A stretch of 64,000 nucleotides of DNA from positions 46,007,070-46,071,069 of the forward strand of contig OX104114.1 in NCBI GenBank assembly GCA_944474755.1, read 5' to 3'. Shown piece by piece: positions 11,501-21,054 of this stretch (positions are counted from its first letter, which is position 1; each line of letters begins with the position of its first letter). Source of the stretch: Limnoperna fortunei. Lineage: Eukaryota > Mollusca > Bivalvia > Mytilida > Modiolidae. The notes beneath the pieces are model-generated. The model saw only the letters and a program-made list of their open reading frames with translations. It did no database searches and had not been told where the DNA came from. Position numbers and translations under genes: made by a program.

Positions 11501-13557
11501 GCAGGCAGGGTGTACTCGACTCCAATCTTAATTGACAAGGATTGCCAGTTTTCCAACCGCAGGTCGGGGGTTTTCTCCGGGTACTACGGCTTCCCCAATA
11601 AAAACTGGACGCCATGATATAGCTGAAAAATTGCTGAAAGTGGCATTAAAACACCATTCAAACAAACAAAAATATTATATCCCCCTTGTCTGTTCATCCG
11701 TTTGTCCATCTGTAACAAAAAATTTTGTCACAGTTTTCTATGCAACTATAGGATGCAGAAGCACGATATATTGCATATTGCTTTATCCGATAGTACCATA
11801 TGGTGTATAGCCATTTTCTGCCTTGTTCATCTACTTCCTGTTTATCAAATACTTTGATTTTTACACAATGTTGACATTCATGCCTAATTTCCGTTGCAGT
11901 TTTCTAAGCAATTATAGGATGCAGAAGCCTGATATTTGCATATTGCTTTATCCTATGGTACCATATGATGTATAGCAATTTTATGATCCTTGGTCATCTA
12001 CTTCCTTTTTACCAAATATTTAGATTTTTACACATAGTTGACATACATCCAAAATTTCTGTTGCAGTTTTCTTAGCAATTATAGGATGCAGAAGCCTGAT
12101 ATATTACATATTGCTTTATCCTATGGTACCATATGGTGTATAGCAATTTTATGCTTCTTGGTCATCTACTTCCTGTTTACCGAATACATAGATTTTTGCA
12201 CATAGACATACATGCAAAATTTTTGTGAAAACAGGGGTATCACTAGTGAGCATTAGCTTACAGTCCACACTTGTGTTTTCTAAATGAAATGAAACACTTT
12301 AATTGCACTTGTCATAACAGTCCACAGATGATTAGTAATAGGTGTGCATATATATTTCTTTATTTGAAATCCACTATGAATTTTGAACTGTTTCAAAATA
12401 AAGACAAAGAATGTAAATATAATGGTCATGGAGTAGTTCTCGCTGGCAAGTAATTCTCGCCACCCAATTTTTGACAGTTTTTGTGAAAAACTGGAATTTT
12501 AAAAGGGATAATCATAATTTGTTTTTGGATTTAAAATAGTGAATCCTATCAAATGAAGCCTTTTCTGTCAATTTTAATGGAGAAATAACGGCACAGTCAC
12601 CAAAATGGCGAGAATTGCCTCTGTCATTTTAAAGGCGAGAACTACTCTCTGACCAGTATGTTTCAATTTAAACTTGACAGTCATTGTCAGTGTTAAGAAT
12701 TGTATCTACCAGTATATATTAACCCCACTGTAATACTGTGTTTTATTATTAATGCATACATTTACCTGTAGTTAAATACACAATAAATTATGGTTTTCTT
12801 AAATATTTCTTACCCAAATGTTTTTAATGCTTTAAACAATAAAGGTCTTCATTTTAGTATTTAAATTAGAGAGTTCTAGGTGTGTTTACAACCCTTAATG
12901 TAGTCCCTCGGTTAATAATGTATGTGCTAATAAACATGAACATCTGTAAGATAATGAGACCATAGTGCTACCTGATTATACAAGTACTAACACCATTTGG
13001 ACTGGGTGCCTCAGTGGCAGAGTAGTTTAAAGTAGTCATCTAAAATTAATCATGCCTGTCAATACATTTAGCTGAAAAATTGCTGAAAGTGACATTATTC
13101 AAATGTAACAAATAAACTAGTTGTACTGAACAAAATTGTAGCTATTAATGCCAGGAATTTTCAAAAGGCAGGATCACACATGTGAATTTTCTCCATTTCT
13201 GTTGAACTTAATCACCATTTGAAATATCTGTTAAGAAAAACAGTACATTGTGTTATTTTTAAATCAAGTCAAATGTTTGAGTTCCTATATCTACCTTCTA
13301 TAGAGGCATAATGAGGGAGTATGTATGTAGTGTAATCATTAATGAGAATTTCTAATTTGATATCAGTTTTTTTTTTCTTTCAGATATCTGAATGTGGATT
13401 GAAGGATTATGCCAGAGGCCGTGCATATTTAGCAGACCTTGCAAACAGAGAAGGGGCACATATTTTTGAAGACATAGAGGAGTCTGTTCAGTACTGTGTT
13501 AATTATCTTCAGGATCAGACTTCAGATAATGTACATTTACAAAAACATTGTTCTTAA
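2392..13557 (+). CDS. Nucleoside 2-deoxyribosyltransferase-like protein (Raw-like), 3' part of gene, 8 exons
   Basis: Eight exons join in frame: 2392-2512, 3316-3398, 5385-5460, 8303-8354, 9032-9155, 9381-9525, 10977-11060 and 13384-13557 (TAA). All have GT donors and AG acceptors, and codon phase matches at each junction. The 5' end lies before the window. The C-terminal domain contains DVYLGGSC, WREKIAIPLL, KNGISYFNP, RSLSSMIE, AGYYVGLG, GGEQ and KDYARGRAYLADLANREG. I recognise these as the nucleoside 2-deoxyribosyltransferase-like family (Nuc_deoxyri_tr2), which includes Drosophila Raw. The first exon (KDDLARGKRILEDL...VFTDLQ) resembles the last exon (KDYARGRAYLADL...IFEDIE), so I infer two tandem domains. 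The family has a Rossmann-like fold. Drosophila Raw is linked to JNK signalling, and no enzyme activity can be shown from this sequence. The linker encoded by 3316-5460 is His-, Ser- and Gln-rich. Family assignment is from memory of the motifs. Confidence 0.82.
2868..3275 (+). repeat. Dispersed repeat ending in a hairpin and AGTCCACACTTGT
   Basis: It starts GGCCAGATTTCAGGGAGTGAAA and contains a CAACTCCTCCTAAACCGCTT core related to 1138-1690. It ends with the short hairpin GTGAGCGTGCTCAC and CAGTCCACACTTGT. A truncated second copy of its 5' part is at 3650-3870, and the same 3' end recurs at 12236-12275. Confidence 0.7.
3316..3398 (+). CDS. Raw-like gene, linker exon
   Basis: The acceptor is ATTGACAG and the donor TT|GTAAGA. 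The 83 bases read GLRVQDLNLHHGAQPVHHGH and on to GETL, leaving two bases that pair with the first base of the exon at 5385. The His-rich linker has no recognised motif. Support comes from matching splice phase on both sides. Confidence 0.62.
3650..3870 (+). repeat. Second, truncated copy of the 2868-3275 repeat 5' part
   Basis: It shares GGCCGGATTTCACAGAGTG and TCAGCAACTACTAATCACAT with 2868-2960. It contains the perfect hairpin at 3753-3790. Confidence 0.6.
3753..3790. repeat. Perfect 15-bp stem hairpin
   Basis: The arm TGGGAGGCCATGCTG is separated by 8 bases from its exact reverse complement. It sits inside a truncated dispersed repeat, so it is more likely repeat-derived than a functional RNA. 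Confidence 0.8.
4246..4412 (-). repeat. Bivalve-type dispersed repeat, family A, copy 1
   Basis: On the minus strand it carries the family features: ATTAAGATTGGAGTC in inverse order, an AATAAATACTGG-like box and AATTGCTGAAAGTGGCATTT. The same blocks recur at 8480, 11504, 26337, 37808 and 40240. It looks like a short interspersed element, but no tRNA-like head is visible and the class is not known to me. Confidence 0.65.
4490..4690. repeat. Long imperfect inverted repeat (fold-back/MITE-like)
   Basis: The left arm from GTGTAGGTACAACTACCTGT (4518) and the right arm ending ACAGGTAGTTGTACCTACAC (4649) pair over about 57 bases each. A short central loop contains ACGAGACGCACAGCG. Weaker pairing extends outward (ATTACATTCAT / ATGTATGTAAT). 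A second nested pair, TTTATCTAAAATTAA at 4668 and its inverse near 4970, suggests a larger unit reaching ~4990. Confidence 0.8.
5385..5460 (+). CDS. Raw-like gene, linker exon
   Basis: The acceptor is TTATTTCAG and the donor GAG|GTAATT. The exon reads QMREAFNSMDSASTTVDDQ and ends TPQE. The open frame continues past the donor to a stop at 5590-5592. Splicing at 5460 joins TPQE to SSGLHKKIG in frame, which is the preferred reading. Read-through would give a short alternative C-terminus. Confidence 0.6.
5461..6599 (+). other. Intron of Raw-like gene with coding-like scraps
   Basis: Short open stretches look protein-like but do not link: NSVVSIVADSILVCDLKKNK near 5675, MSRKKSSPRKEKKNYDSAKT near 6370, and IKLAYKSCTGKELDSKWLKK near 6525 after a TTTACAG. 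These may be a decayed gene fragment. The last runs into the first, degenerate unit of the 57-bp array. Confidence 0.3.
6600..8195 (-). repeat. 57-bp minisatellite, about 28 units
   Basis: Units read TCTTTTGTATAATGGTGAGA and on through CATGTTAACATCTGTATAGA. The period is 57 bases, so every unit shares one frame. On the minus strand this gives a 389-codon open frame of a 19-residue repeat (around TSHHYTKDS and IYADVN). Part of the array alternates two unit types, giving a 114-bp higher order. It lies in an intron of the Raw-like gene, with no start context, splice sites or non-repeat protein around it, so I treat it as non-coding. Confidence 0.88.
8303..8354 (+). CDS. Raw-like gene, short exon
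   Basis: The acceptor is ATGTTGTAG and the donor AGCA|GTAAGT. The 52 bases encode SSGLHKKIGVLASSLFS plus one base that completes a Lys codon with the next exon. It lies just 3' of the large minisatellite that fills the preceding intron. Confidence 0.65.
8480..8625 (+). repeat. Dispersed repeat family A, copy 2
   Basis: It contains CTTGACTCCAATCTTAATTG, CCGCAGGTCAGGGGTTTTCT and AAAATTGCTGAAAGTGGTGT, in the same order as 11504-11672. It ends in an A/C-rich tail of AAACAAAACA type. Confidence 0.7.
9032..9155 (+). CDS. Raw-like gene, exon opening the deoxyribosyltransferase-like domain
   Basis: The acceptor is CTGTTTGTAG and the donor CTCAG|GTAAAA. The correct frame reads KLYGHSSTTDICHSEKDF, then RDVYLGGSCCDSHWREKI and AIPLL. 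DVYLGGSC...WR..IAIPLL is the N-terminal signature of the family. Another frame is open for about 35 codons, but it lacks the motif and breaks phase. Confidence 0.82.
9381..9525 (+). CDS. Raw-like gene, core-domain exon with tandemly copied 3' end
   Basis: The acceptor is TGTTTTGCAG and the donor GAG|GTAAAA at 9526. It encodes KNGISYFNPHISGYNQSLIP, IQVAARDKCRLLLYVITE and RTRSLSSMIE. The last ~70 bases, with the donor, are repeated twice downstream in the same frame (donors at 9595 and 9667). The first copy is taken as the used exon because it best keeps the family motif and splices cleanly to AGYYVGLG. Confidence 0.82.
9469..9719 (+). repeat. In-frame tandem duplication of an exon 3' end plus splice donor
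   Basis: Three near-complete copies and a partial fourth of a ~70-base unit, each starting near CTGCTTCTGTATGTCATT and ending TCAATGATTGAGGTAAA, run head to tail. The donors fall at 9526, 9595 and 9667, spaced 69 and 72 bases apart, both multiples of three. The open frame runs through all three copies (LLLYVITER, LLLYVIAHR, LLLYIITDR) to a stop at 9705. Confidence 0.9.
9720..10976. other. Intron of Raw-like gene
   Basis: Unique AT-rich sequence apart from the CTRRT-family relic at 10728. Open frames here lack splice support. Confidence 0.6.
10977..11060 (+). CDS. Raw-like gene, core-domain exon
   Basis: The acceptor is CTATTTTCAG and the donor CAG|GTAAAT. It is 28 whole codons, starting AGYYVGLGCKIILCIQQIP and ending AVIGGEQ. 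The GYYVGLG segment follows SSMIE directly, as expected for this family. Phase is 0 at both ends. Confidence 0.85.
11504..11672 (+). repeat. Dispersed repeat family A, copy 3 (best preserved)
   Basis: Ordered blocks are GCAGGGTGTACTCGACTCCA, CCGCAGGTCGGGGGTTTTCT, AATAAAAACTGGACGCC and AAATTGCTGAAAGTGGCATT, followed by an AAACAAACAAA tail. It is the clearest copy for defining the family. The open frames over it are incidental. Confidence 0.72.
11685..12275 (+). repeat. Dispersed repeat with three 165-bp units
   Basis: Units with GCAATTATAGGATGCAGAAG occur at about 11743, 11908 and 12074, spaced 165 and 166 bases. The element opens with a CTGTTCATCCGTTTGTCCAT stretch. It ends GTATCACTAGTGAGC...AGTCCACACTTGT, the same 3' end as 2868-3275. 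Confidence 0.78.
12424..12654. mobile_element. 231-bp MITE-like element with terminal inverted repeats
   Basis: The left end GGTCATGGAGTAGTTCTCGC pairs with the right end GCGAGAACTACTCTCTGACC. A second inner pair is TTCTCGCCA / TGGCGAGAA. No open frame of note lies inside and no clean target-site duplication was found. Confidence 0.7.
13067..13100 (+). repeat. Fragment of dispersed repeat family A
   Basis: Only the 3' block GCTGAAAAATTGCTGAAAGT is present. Similar scraps occur near 8785 and 18175. Confidence 0.5.
13384..13557 (+). CDS. Raw-like gene, terminal exon and stop
   Basis: The acceptor is a long pyrimidine tract ending TTTCAG. It reads ISECGLKDYARGRAYLADLA, then NREGAHIFEDIEESVQYCVN and a short polar tail to TAA at 13555-13557. 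This is the family's C-terminal helix-strand region and is the partner of the exon at 2392. Several AATAAA motifs occur downstream (for example near 14500 and 15773), so the true 3' end is not fixed. Confidence 0.83.
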   Translation: MSECGLKDYARGRAYLADLANREGAHIFEDIEESVQYCVNYLQDQTSDNVHLQKHCS

Positions 13558-16500
13558 CACAGAGAATGGAACGTAAAGCTGATTTGATATAAGGGTAAAA
13601 AACCAAAACAAAAGTATTGTTTTTGCTAATGTACTGAAGCACTGTCTGAGATCTTTGAGTCAGAAATGATTTAAAAGACCACAGTAGTGGAGTATCAGAG
13701 AAGGAAAGCTGGCAAACGGTCTTGTTATACAGGTTTAAATTATAGGCAGTTGCCTGCAGAGGGATCTTCAAATAATGGTCTTTTTCGACATGTTGTTGCT
13801 TGATACAAATGCTTTCTTGACCGTGTTTCAATGTACATGTCTAACATTTCTTATAATTTTATTGTGATCAAAAGAAGGCAAAATTAACAAGCATGTATCC
13901 AAACCCTTAATTTAGAAACAATGTCTCTGCCTACCATCCCTAATTTGAAATCATTTAATTCAGGAAACCTTTTTTCTAGGTTTTGAAAAAAGTTATCCAC
14001 TAATACCTCAAAGGATACATACAAGGCGATAGGTAGCCTACCTCATTTTGTTTACCAAAATCACATTTTAATATTATTTATTTTTTTAGATTTTCTTACG
14101 TTTAAATCAACAGTATTCATTCATGTAAAAAAAAATATCATTAGGTAAGGTCATTAGAATATATAATTAATTTATTGAATGACTGTGAAACAGAATGATA
14201 AGTGGACACAGACATATCATAGCATAATAATTATTTTGTAACTGGGTACCAATGATGTGGTAAAGATTTCTTGTCTTGATTAGATAAAAACCATAGACAT
14301 ATTCCCTATTTTCAGAATACAAGAGTTACTTCCCATTTGCAAGAGTTGTCTTTCATAACAGCAGGTATCTAGTATTGAACAGATAGGAAAAATCCTGTTT
14401 TTATTTTATTCTGTGGACTGACTCTTCCGGTACAACTAAAAAAGTGCAGAATTAGTTTGCATATCATAAAAAATTTTACCGGATGCTTTGCTATATGTGA
14501 ATAAAAAAATATTGTAGAAAAACTACTTTTTACCCACAGTAGGTACTTTAAAGTACCTGCTCTAAAGAACAGATAACTCTTCAAATGGGAGATAAATCTT
14601 GTTTACCACAAGTAGGGAATAGCATTGCTTGCTTTTGATTGACTGAAAATTGCCGCTGAAAATATTTTGCAACTTCATTTTTATGCTGTTGGTTAAGTTC
14701 TCTACAAAGATTCTATAATTTGGCCTTATTAGGTGTAAAAATAGTCTTATGTGCAATTCTTGCTTCTGCTTTGCTAAACTTCTTCTAGAAAAGTAAATGT
14801 CCAAATTGTTTGTAACTTTTCAGGATTGAAGCATTGAAGATCTTTTACATGTAATCTGATTAATATTATATTGACATTTACATTTTTATTTAATTTTATG
14901 AATCTATGGTTTATGTATACAAAAAATATGTATATTGGAAATGACTATTAAGTATCTTGCTCAGATACCTGTGATTTCCGGAGAAGTCACAGAGATAAAC
15001 ATTCTTTTAACTCTGTTATATTTATGTGGATTCAAGTCCCATTTAAATTCATGTTTATGTTAATAAGTTGTGTATTTAAATTCATTAGTTTTTTATGTTT
15101 ATGAGTTTTGTTGTGTTTTAGTTAAGTTAATGTTATTTAGTTATGACTCTTTTAAATTCAAGTTTATGTTTTTGAGTTATGTCCCTTTAATTTCCTGTGT
15201 ATATTTATGTATAATGTCGTTATTTTTCATGTGTATTAAAATGGTAGTAATTGTAATCTTATATAGTGTAGTTCAGATAATGTTTTGCACACATCTATCA
15301 AAAATATAAGTGCACATGCTTCAATTTGGCATGTCCAGTTTTGAAATTACAGGTTAATTCCCCTTACTTACCATCAATCTTGATATCTTTCAACAGTGTC
15401 GCCATTTTTTTATCGGTTTCGTGTTTAAGATCGATCATTATTGATATGTAATGATAGTTATTGTTGTTTTTAATTACCAGCTGTGCGTTGTGTATTAATT
15501 GATATTTGTGTCAATTACGTTTACTACACACAAAAAAACATGGAGAAACCAGAAACTGAATGGCATGATGCATCTTGGGAAGGTATATGTAAATTACTGG
15601 ATTCTAACTACAGAATGGTTGCAAATTGGCACGATTTTACTAAAATTAGGTCACATTCATTTATGGAAAAAAAATCAACATAGCATTTGCCATGTGCATC
15701 TTTAAAGACGAAAAAAAAGAATGTCAGTAAAGATCGTTTCTCAGTAGTTTCGCAACATCGGAAGATTGAGTAAAATAAAGATGAATGTTATGCTTGAATT
15801 TTGTATAAATAAACTGATGTTCGAATTTTTTATTTGCTACATTACAAGAAATGGGACTAAATTCTGCCGTTATTAATCCTACATATCACAAAACTAACAT
15901 CTGATTATAACGGCAGTAAAATTCTGCCTACTGATTTGTGCTTTAGTTTTTATATCAAGTTTTAAAATACAAACAGTTTGTAAATAAAATCCAACAAGTC
16001 AAATTCATTTTAATTATTATTTGTGTGAAAACATTAAAAATTGTATTTAAAACCTTAATTTGAGTATAAACTTGGTTAATTGTCACTGTACACTTACATT
16101 TTGTGGATCTACAATGCTTGTTGGGTGCCATTAAAATTGATTTGTGTTTGATGTGGCTCAGCTTGGGCAATAAAAAGGAAATGCTTATATTAATATGATA
16201 AAGTTAAACAAAATTATTTTGAAAATTAATTATCGCAACTAGAGAAACACTGTTTCAGCTTCTAAGTTTGGATTTGCAAATAAAAAAGACAGCATGTTAA
16301 TCATTAATAAATTAAAGTAAAAATTAAAATAATAATAATTTATAATAAGCAGCGACTAGGTTCATACATAAGGTGTAATTGTCACAATGTTTCCTTTCTG
16401 GTAGGGAGTATTATACACAGCTAAAATTAGTAATTGGTTTTATTAATGTATTACATATTTGTCAAGTTTTTTAGTTTCTGTTTTATTGCACTTTTTATCT

Positions 16501-16851
16501 AATATTCTTGTAAAATTCATCTATTAACCCCTATATATTTCATACATGTGTATTTTCTTTTTGAAATCTGGTTTTTTATTATTTGGCAAATAATTTTAGA
16601 AGATTGGCTTGTAGTATTCCTCCTTTTTTAAAGATATTATATACTAATGGTGTTTTCTGGACATAATTTGAATAATAATATTTCCTAATAACCCAGGAGA
16701 TTGTCAGATCTAGAATGAGAATTACAGATATTTTTAATGGACTCCAGAAAAACACCTATAGAGGCATTTGAAAAATCCATCTGCCAAAAACTTAAGCAAA
16801 AAACGGTACTTAATAGGAGTATTTTTTGTCTGCCATTGAAAGCAGTAACTC
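13558..16851. other. 3' UTR / intergenic of Raw-like gene
   Basis: AT-rich, with several AATAAA motifs (about 14500, 15773 and 15805). It has a short hairpin, GTAGGTACTTTAAAGTACCTGC, near 14538 and an ATAACGGCAG inverted pair near 15860-15912. Apart from the small frame at 15540 nothing coding was seen. Confidence 0.5.
15540..15683 (+). CDS. Possible small ORF or first exon, unknown
   Basis: A 47-codon frame starts at an ATG in good context (AAACATGG) and reads MEKPETEWHDASWEGICKLL, then DSNYRMVANWHDFTKI. The composition looks more protein-like than nearby frames. The W..ICKLLD...W..F spacing is faintly like a helical adaptor domain, but I cannot assign it. A possible donor (GAAG|GTATAT) lies inside. 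No downstream partner exon was found, so chance or a remnant is equally possible. Confidence 0.2.
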   Translation: MEKPETEWHDASWEGICKLLDSNYRMVANWHDFTKIRSHSFMEKKST

Positions 16852-16995
16852 CTTAAGGAATACTTCATATTTCTGAAGAAGTTGTGTGATATAACATGGT
16901 TTGAGTCTGTGCAAAGCTGTTTATGAATGGTGTAAACAGACCCAAACCATGTTATATCGTATAACCTGTTCAGAAATTTGAAATCTTCCTTATAA
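16852..16995. repeat. Imperfect inverted repeat with ~23-bp core arms
   Basis: GATATAACATGGTTTGAGTC pairs with its near-inverse GACCCAAACCATGTTATATC across a loop of about 30 bases. Outer pairing (AAGGAATACTTCATATTTCTG with CAGAAATTTGAAATCTTCCTT) extends the fold to ~140 bases. It is probably a MITE remnant. Confidence 0.7.
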
Positions 16996-19564
16996 TTTAA
17001 CTTTAACTACAAATCTTAACAATTTTAACATTTAAAACAGTAATTATTTCATAGAACTATTTGAATTTTAACGGCATAAGAATATGGCACGTTACCAACG
17101 CAAGTTATATTGTATAATATGGGTTTCTAAATTTGAATAGACCAATCAGATTTCACCTTACAAAGCAATTTAAATAATTCAGTATTTAAGCCAAATATTA
17201 ATCAGATGATTGGATGCATGGCAGTATATATACCAAATTGGGATAATAAATTTGCATAAATATTTAAATTTCTGTCTCTTGTTTATGGGTAAAAGATATT
17301 GTTTATTAATATTTAAATGTCCCAAATAAAGTATTAAATTATTTTGTAAGATATAAAGTTATGTATACATTAACCAAAGCATGAAATCCACATGTATCAG
17401 TTTGTTTTAAAATACATATTTTTATATGTGTTCTCAGATTGTATGTTTTATTAAGCTTCAATTTATGTAAAATTTAAATATTTTGAAATATTGTATGTGT
17501 GATTGTGTCATGAAAATTGATTAGTTGGTGAGCTGTGAATAACACATTATATTATATACTAGTCACCTGACTGTTGTAAAACTAGTTAAATGAGGCTTCC
17601 CTTAAAAAATAAATTGTTTGCTATTTCCTGACTCCTGAGAAATGAGCAATTTAGACAGTTTTTTTTTCCAAAAATCAGAAGAGACACATTTTGATGTAAA
17701 ACCATGAAAAAACTGTTTAAAAGTTCATTTTCATAAACTGTAAAAGAAAATTCATAAGTGAGGTCAAATTTTGCAGTTCGGTCTCAAAACAGCACACCCT
17801 CAATTTGTTTATGCATGGTGGAAACTAAAACTATTTGATCTAACAATAAACAAGTCAAACAAGTATTTTGTAGAAATAAGACTTGTAGGATTTGTTGATT
17901 AGTGGAATTCAATCAGTAATCTTCATCTGTGACAATATCAGTATTATTACAGTCAAATTATAGATCTGTTAAAATGAGATTGTTTTCAGTAGAAGTTAGT
18001 GTAGTTTTGAATAGGATAAAATTGAATTTGTGCAGCATTGTAATTTGTTGTTAGAAATATATAAAGATGTATATGTATTGTTAATCAAACTGTATATTGT
18101 ATATGCGAAAGAAAGATTTATCTGCATGTGATCAAAGATTATAGGCTGTGAGTCTGACATTGGGCAGGGTTTATAACTTGTACTGCTGAAAGTTGCTCAT
18201 TACCCAAACAAACAAAAATTAAACATTACTTTAGAAAAGCATGAATTTGAATATTTTATTCTACTTGGGAAATTATACTCCTGACCAGTAAATCAATATG
18301 GCCACGTTATTGATAGAAAATATAACAGCGTCTAGTTATCCCACATAATTTATATTTATTTGTTGATAAAATGTTTTTTAGATTGCCCATTTATAATTTC
18401 AGATCGTCACTTATTGGTGATAATTTCCAAAGTTCACTTTTCTTGAAGGTAGATAATTTATATAAATTTCTCCCTTAATGTACTGTTATCCTTACTTAAA
18501 TGCTATGGATGTATTAATCATATAAAAAAAATGTTGGGAATCCAAAAGATATAGCTATTTATATTTCTGTATGTTTTGTCACATGGGTTGGCATCTCCCT
18601 AGCCAAAGGTTACGATCTCTGACGATGAGAGGATCATATCATAACCCATGGCAAGTGAAAATTATGATTAAGTAGCCTGGCACTGTTGCAATACAGTGAA
18701 CCTGTCTAATCCAAACTTTTGATAAACCGGAATCATGTGTAAAGCAGATAAAAATAAGATCACAAAATTTGTTTTAATCCATGCGCATCTGAAACACAAC
18801 TTTCAGATGTTAATCCCATAATAAAACTATAAAAAATGCTTTCTAGTAGATCTATAATCTACATAGATTTATGGTGGAGAATTTTGATACAATGTACTTT
18901 CATATTTGCTTCATATGTATAAGTTTTATTGTGTTACTGTGTTACAACATTGATCATAGAATGATAGTATTACTTTGATTTAATATTTTAGACAGTTCTT
19001 GAATTGTAACCAGTTTAGTACTATTTGGTCAGATACATGTACATATATATGTAGATGTATATAGTAGATCTTTAATCTTTCCTCAAATAATAAACAGCTC
19101 TATCCATCAAGCATATGTTGTTTAATACTATATTGTGCTCTAAATTTTCCTCCCAGAACTGAAATCACCTAGAAAGGAACAGCTAATTTTTTTTCAATAT
19201 TATAACATTTAATTATTGCAGGATAAATACATACATAGTCAGAAAATAGAATGTTTATTTGTATTGGATGTGAAACAGACAAGAAAAGATTGGCAGAGCC
19301 TTGCGTAACTTCCTGGTTTTTAGCCTAGTACAAAAATTAGTATTTTCTTTCAAAATATTTTATATGTGAATGATGATTGTTTAATTTTTTAATTTCTGTA
19401 TTGGAATTGTATTTTCTATTTTTTTATTTGTAGTTCTAATATTTTTTTAAATAAAAGAAAAGAAAACATGTTTTTTCTGCTTTCATGTTGTCAATGTTTA
19501 TGCCGCCTTGTCAATTAGATACAGAACCAACCATTTTCATATGTCATGCTAGGACATATTGTTT
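16996..19564. other. Intergenic, AT-rich
   Basis: No gene, RNA or clear repeat was recognised except a family A scrap near 18175. Confidence 0.5.
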
Positions 19565-20266
19565 CAGGGACAGAACTTAACTTTTTTAGCCAGTAGCCAC
19601 CTGGGCCCCTACATTTTAAAATTTAGGAGCCCAGATCAAAATGTAGTAGCCCAGGTGTCACCATTGAGAATGAACAATTCGTGTAAAAGGCACGCACCCT
19701 CAAAAATTTAATAAATTTTTAAGTACATCTTTATTTTTACAAAAGTTTTTTATATACACAATCCTCATTCAGTTCGTTTTCTACCTCAGAATCTGTTTCC
19801 CCTTCCTCATCATCATCATGCCCCAGTTTATTTTTAATTCTCTCCATTTCATCTAATAACTTATTTACATAGTCCTACTTTTCTCTTTCACTACTTTATC
19901 CGGAGGATTGCCCCCTTTCACAAATTTCCACATCGACGATTGCATATCGGAAAACAGAAAATGATTGTAGTTACGATCTGTTACGGAAAAAACACGAAAT
20001 ATTCCGCGTTTCGCGACTGGGTTTCGAAATTCGGGATCAGTTTAAGTAACTTTTGTTTCCGGTAAACATGTACGTTAATAAAATGCTTTATTATTTAAAA
20101 AAAGCTTCGTCAGAGAGGTTTGGCCCCCTTATCAACAAGTTTCTCTCGCCCAGGTCCTCATTGAGAATTTAGTCGCCAGCTGGGCTCCTTTGAAACAAGA
20201 TTTTAATCGCCCAGCTGACAATTTAGTCGCCGTGGGCGAGTGGGCGACCGTTAATTTCTGTCACTG
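19565..20266. mobile_element. hAT-like DNA transposon remnant (702 bp)
   Basis: The ends CAGGGACAGAACTTAAC and GTTAATTTCTGTCACTG are near-inverse and have the CAG...CTG form common in hAT elements. Subterminal GGGC/GCCC and GTCGCC motifs repeat near both ends. Inside, on the minus strand, is a broken short frame (19737-19945). An exact 8-base target duplication is not evident (TATTGTTT left, TTGTTTAT right). Confidence 0.6.
19737..19945 (-). pseudogene. Frameshifted transposon-associated ORF fragment
   Basis: It reads MQSSMWKFVKGGNPPDKVVK from 19945, then meets a stop. One frame over it resumes as DYVNKLLDEMERIKNKLG and an acidic tail (HDDDEEGETDSEVE) to a stop at 19737. The two halves suggest one frameshifted product of about 65-70 residues. 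The function is not recognised. Its place inside a hAT-like element suggests a transposase leader or captured piece. Confidence 0.4.
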
Positions 20267-20329
20267 TTGTTTATGTAGATTCCAGTAAATATGTCTGCTA
20301 AAGTGATATTATAAGTTATATATTGTTAT

Positions 20330-20425
20330 ATTCGTAGATATGGAGTGCCCCAAGTACGCCCTGAGGCAAAGGCGAAGGGTGTACGGGGGTGCTAAGGTGT
20401 TAAAATCTCCATATCTACAGATATG
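20330..20425. repeat. Short inverted repeat, ~14-bp arms
   Basis: GTAGATATGGAG near the left end and CTCCATATCTAC near the right end flank a GC-richer core containing GTACGCCCTGAGG. This is a small fold-back of unknown class. Confidence 0.6.
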
Positions 20426-21054
20426 AATGTGTATAATGTATTTTTCCCCAGTTTTAGTTTGAAATGATGGATTTTTAGGTACTTTGTCAACGAAACGGTG
20501 GACGATAAAGTAACGTTTTCATCATCATCAAAGATAGTTTGATTTAAATTTGATAAAAATAAGGCTTTTTTACAAGGTGTAGGGTACTACCTTTGGTAGA
20601 ACCCTACAGTTCTGGAAAAAAAATTTTTTTTGTTGGATTCAAACAGATGTTTAAGAAATAAATTTTGGCGCTGAATGTCTTGCAGAGACGTCATAATAGT
20701 GTGACGTTGATGTTCGTCAAACTGCATATCTTTTGTTTCTTCTTCTGTTAAAAATAAAAGACATTATTTGGACCCGGGTATATTGGTTTTGTAAAGAAGT
20801 GCAACTGACCAATCAAATCCCAGGAATAATACTGATACGGGGATAAATAGTTATGTAGTGTCAACATTGGAAAATCTTATTAATTGCCACCTGCAGTGCT
20901 CAAGAATTTGTTACTATGAACTGAGTTGTTTTACATCCTAAAAGATCTATATTATAATGTACTTGGTAAATCAAACTAATTTTAAAATAAAGGTAAGCTT
21001 AGTTACATTTTTTACATTCAATGATATATGCCTTCCATAAACATTTAGTTCTTA

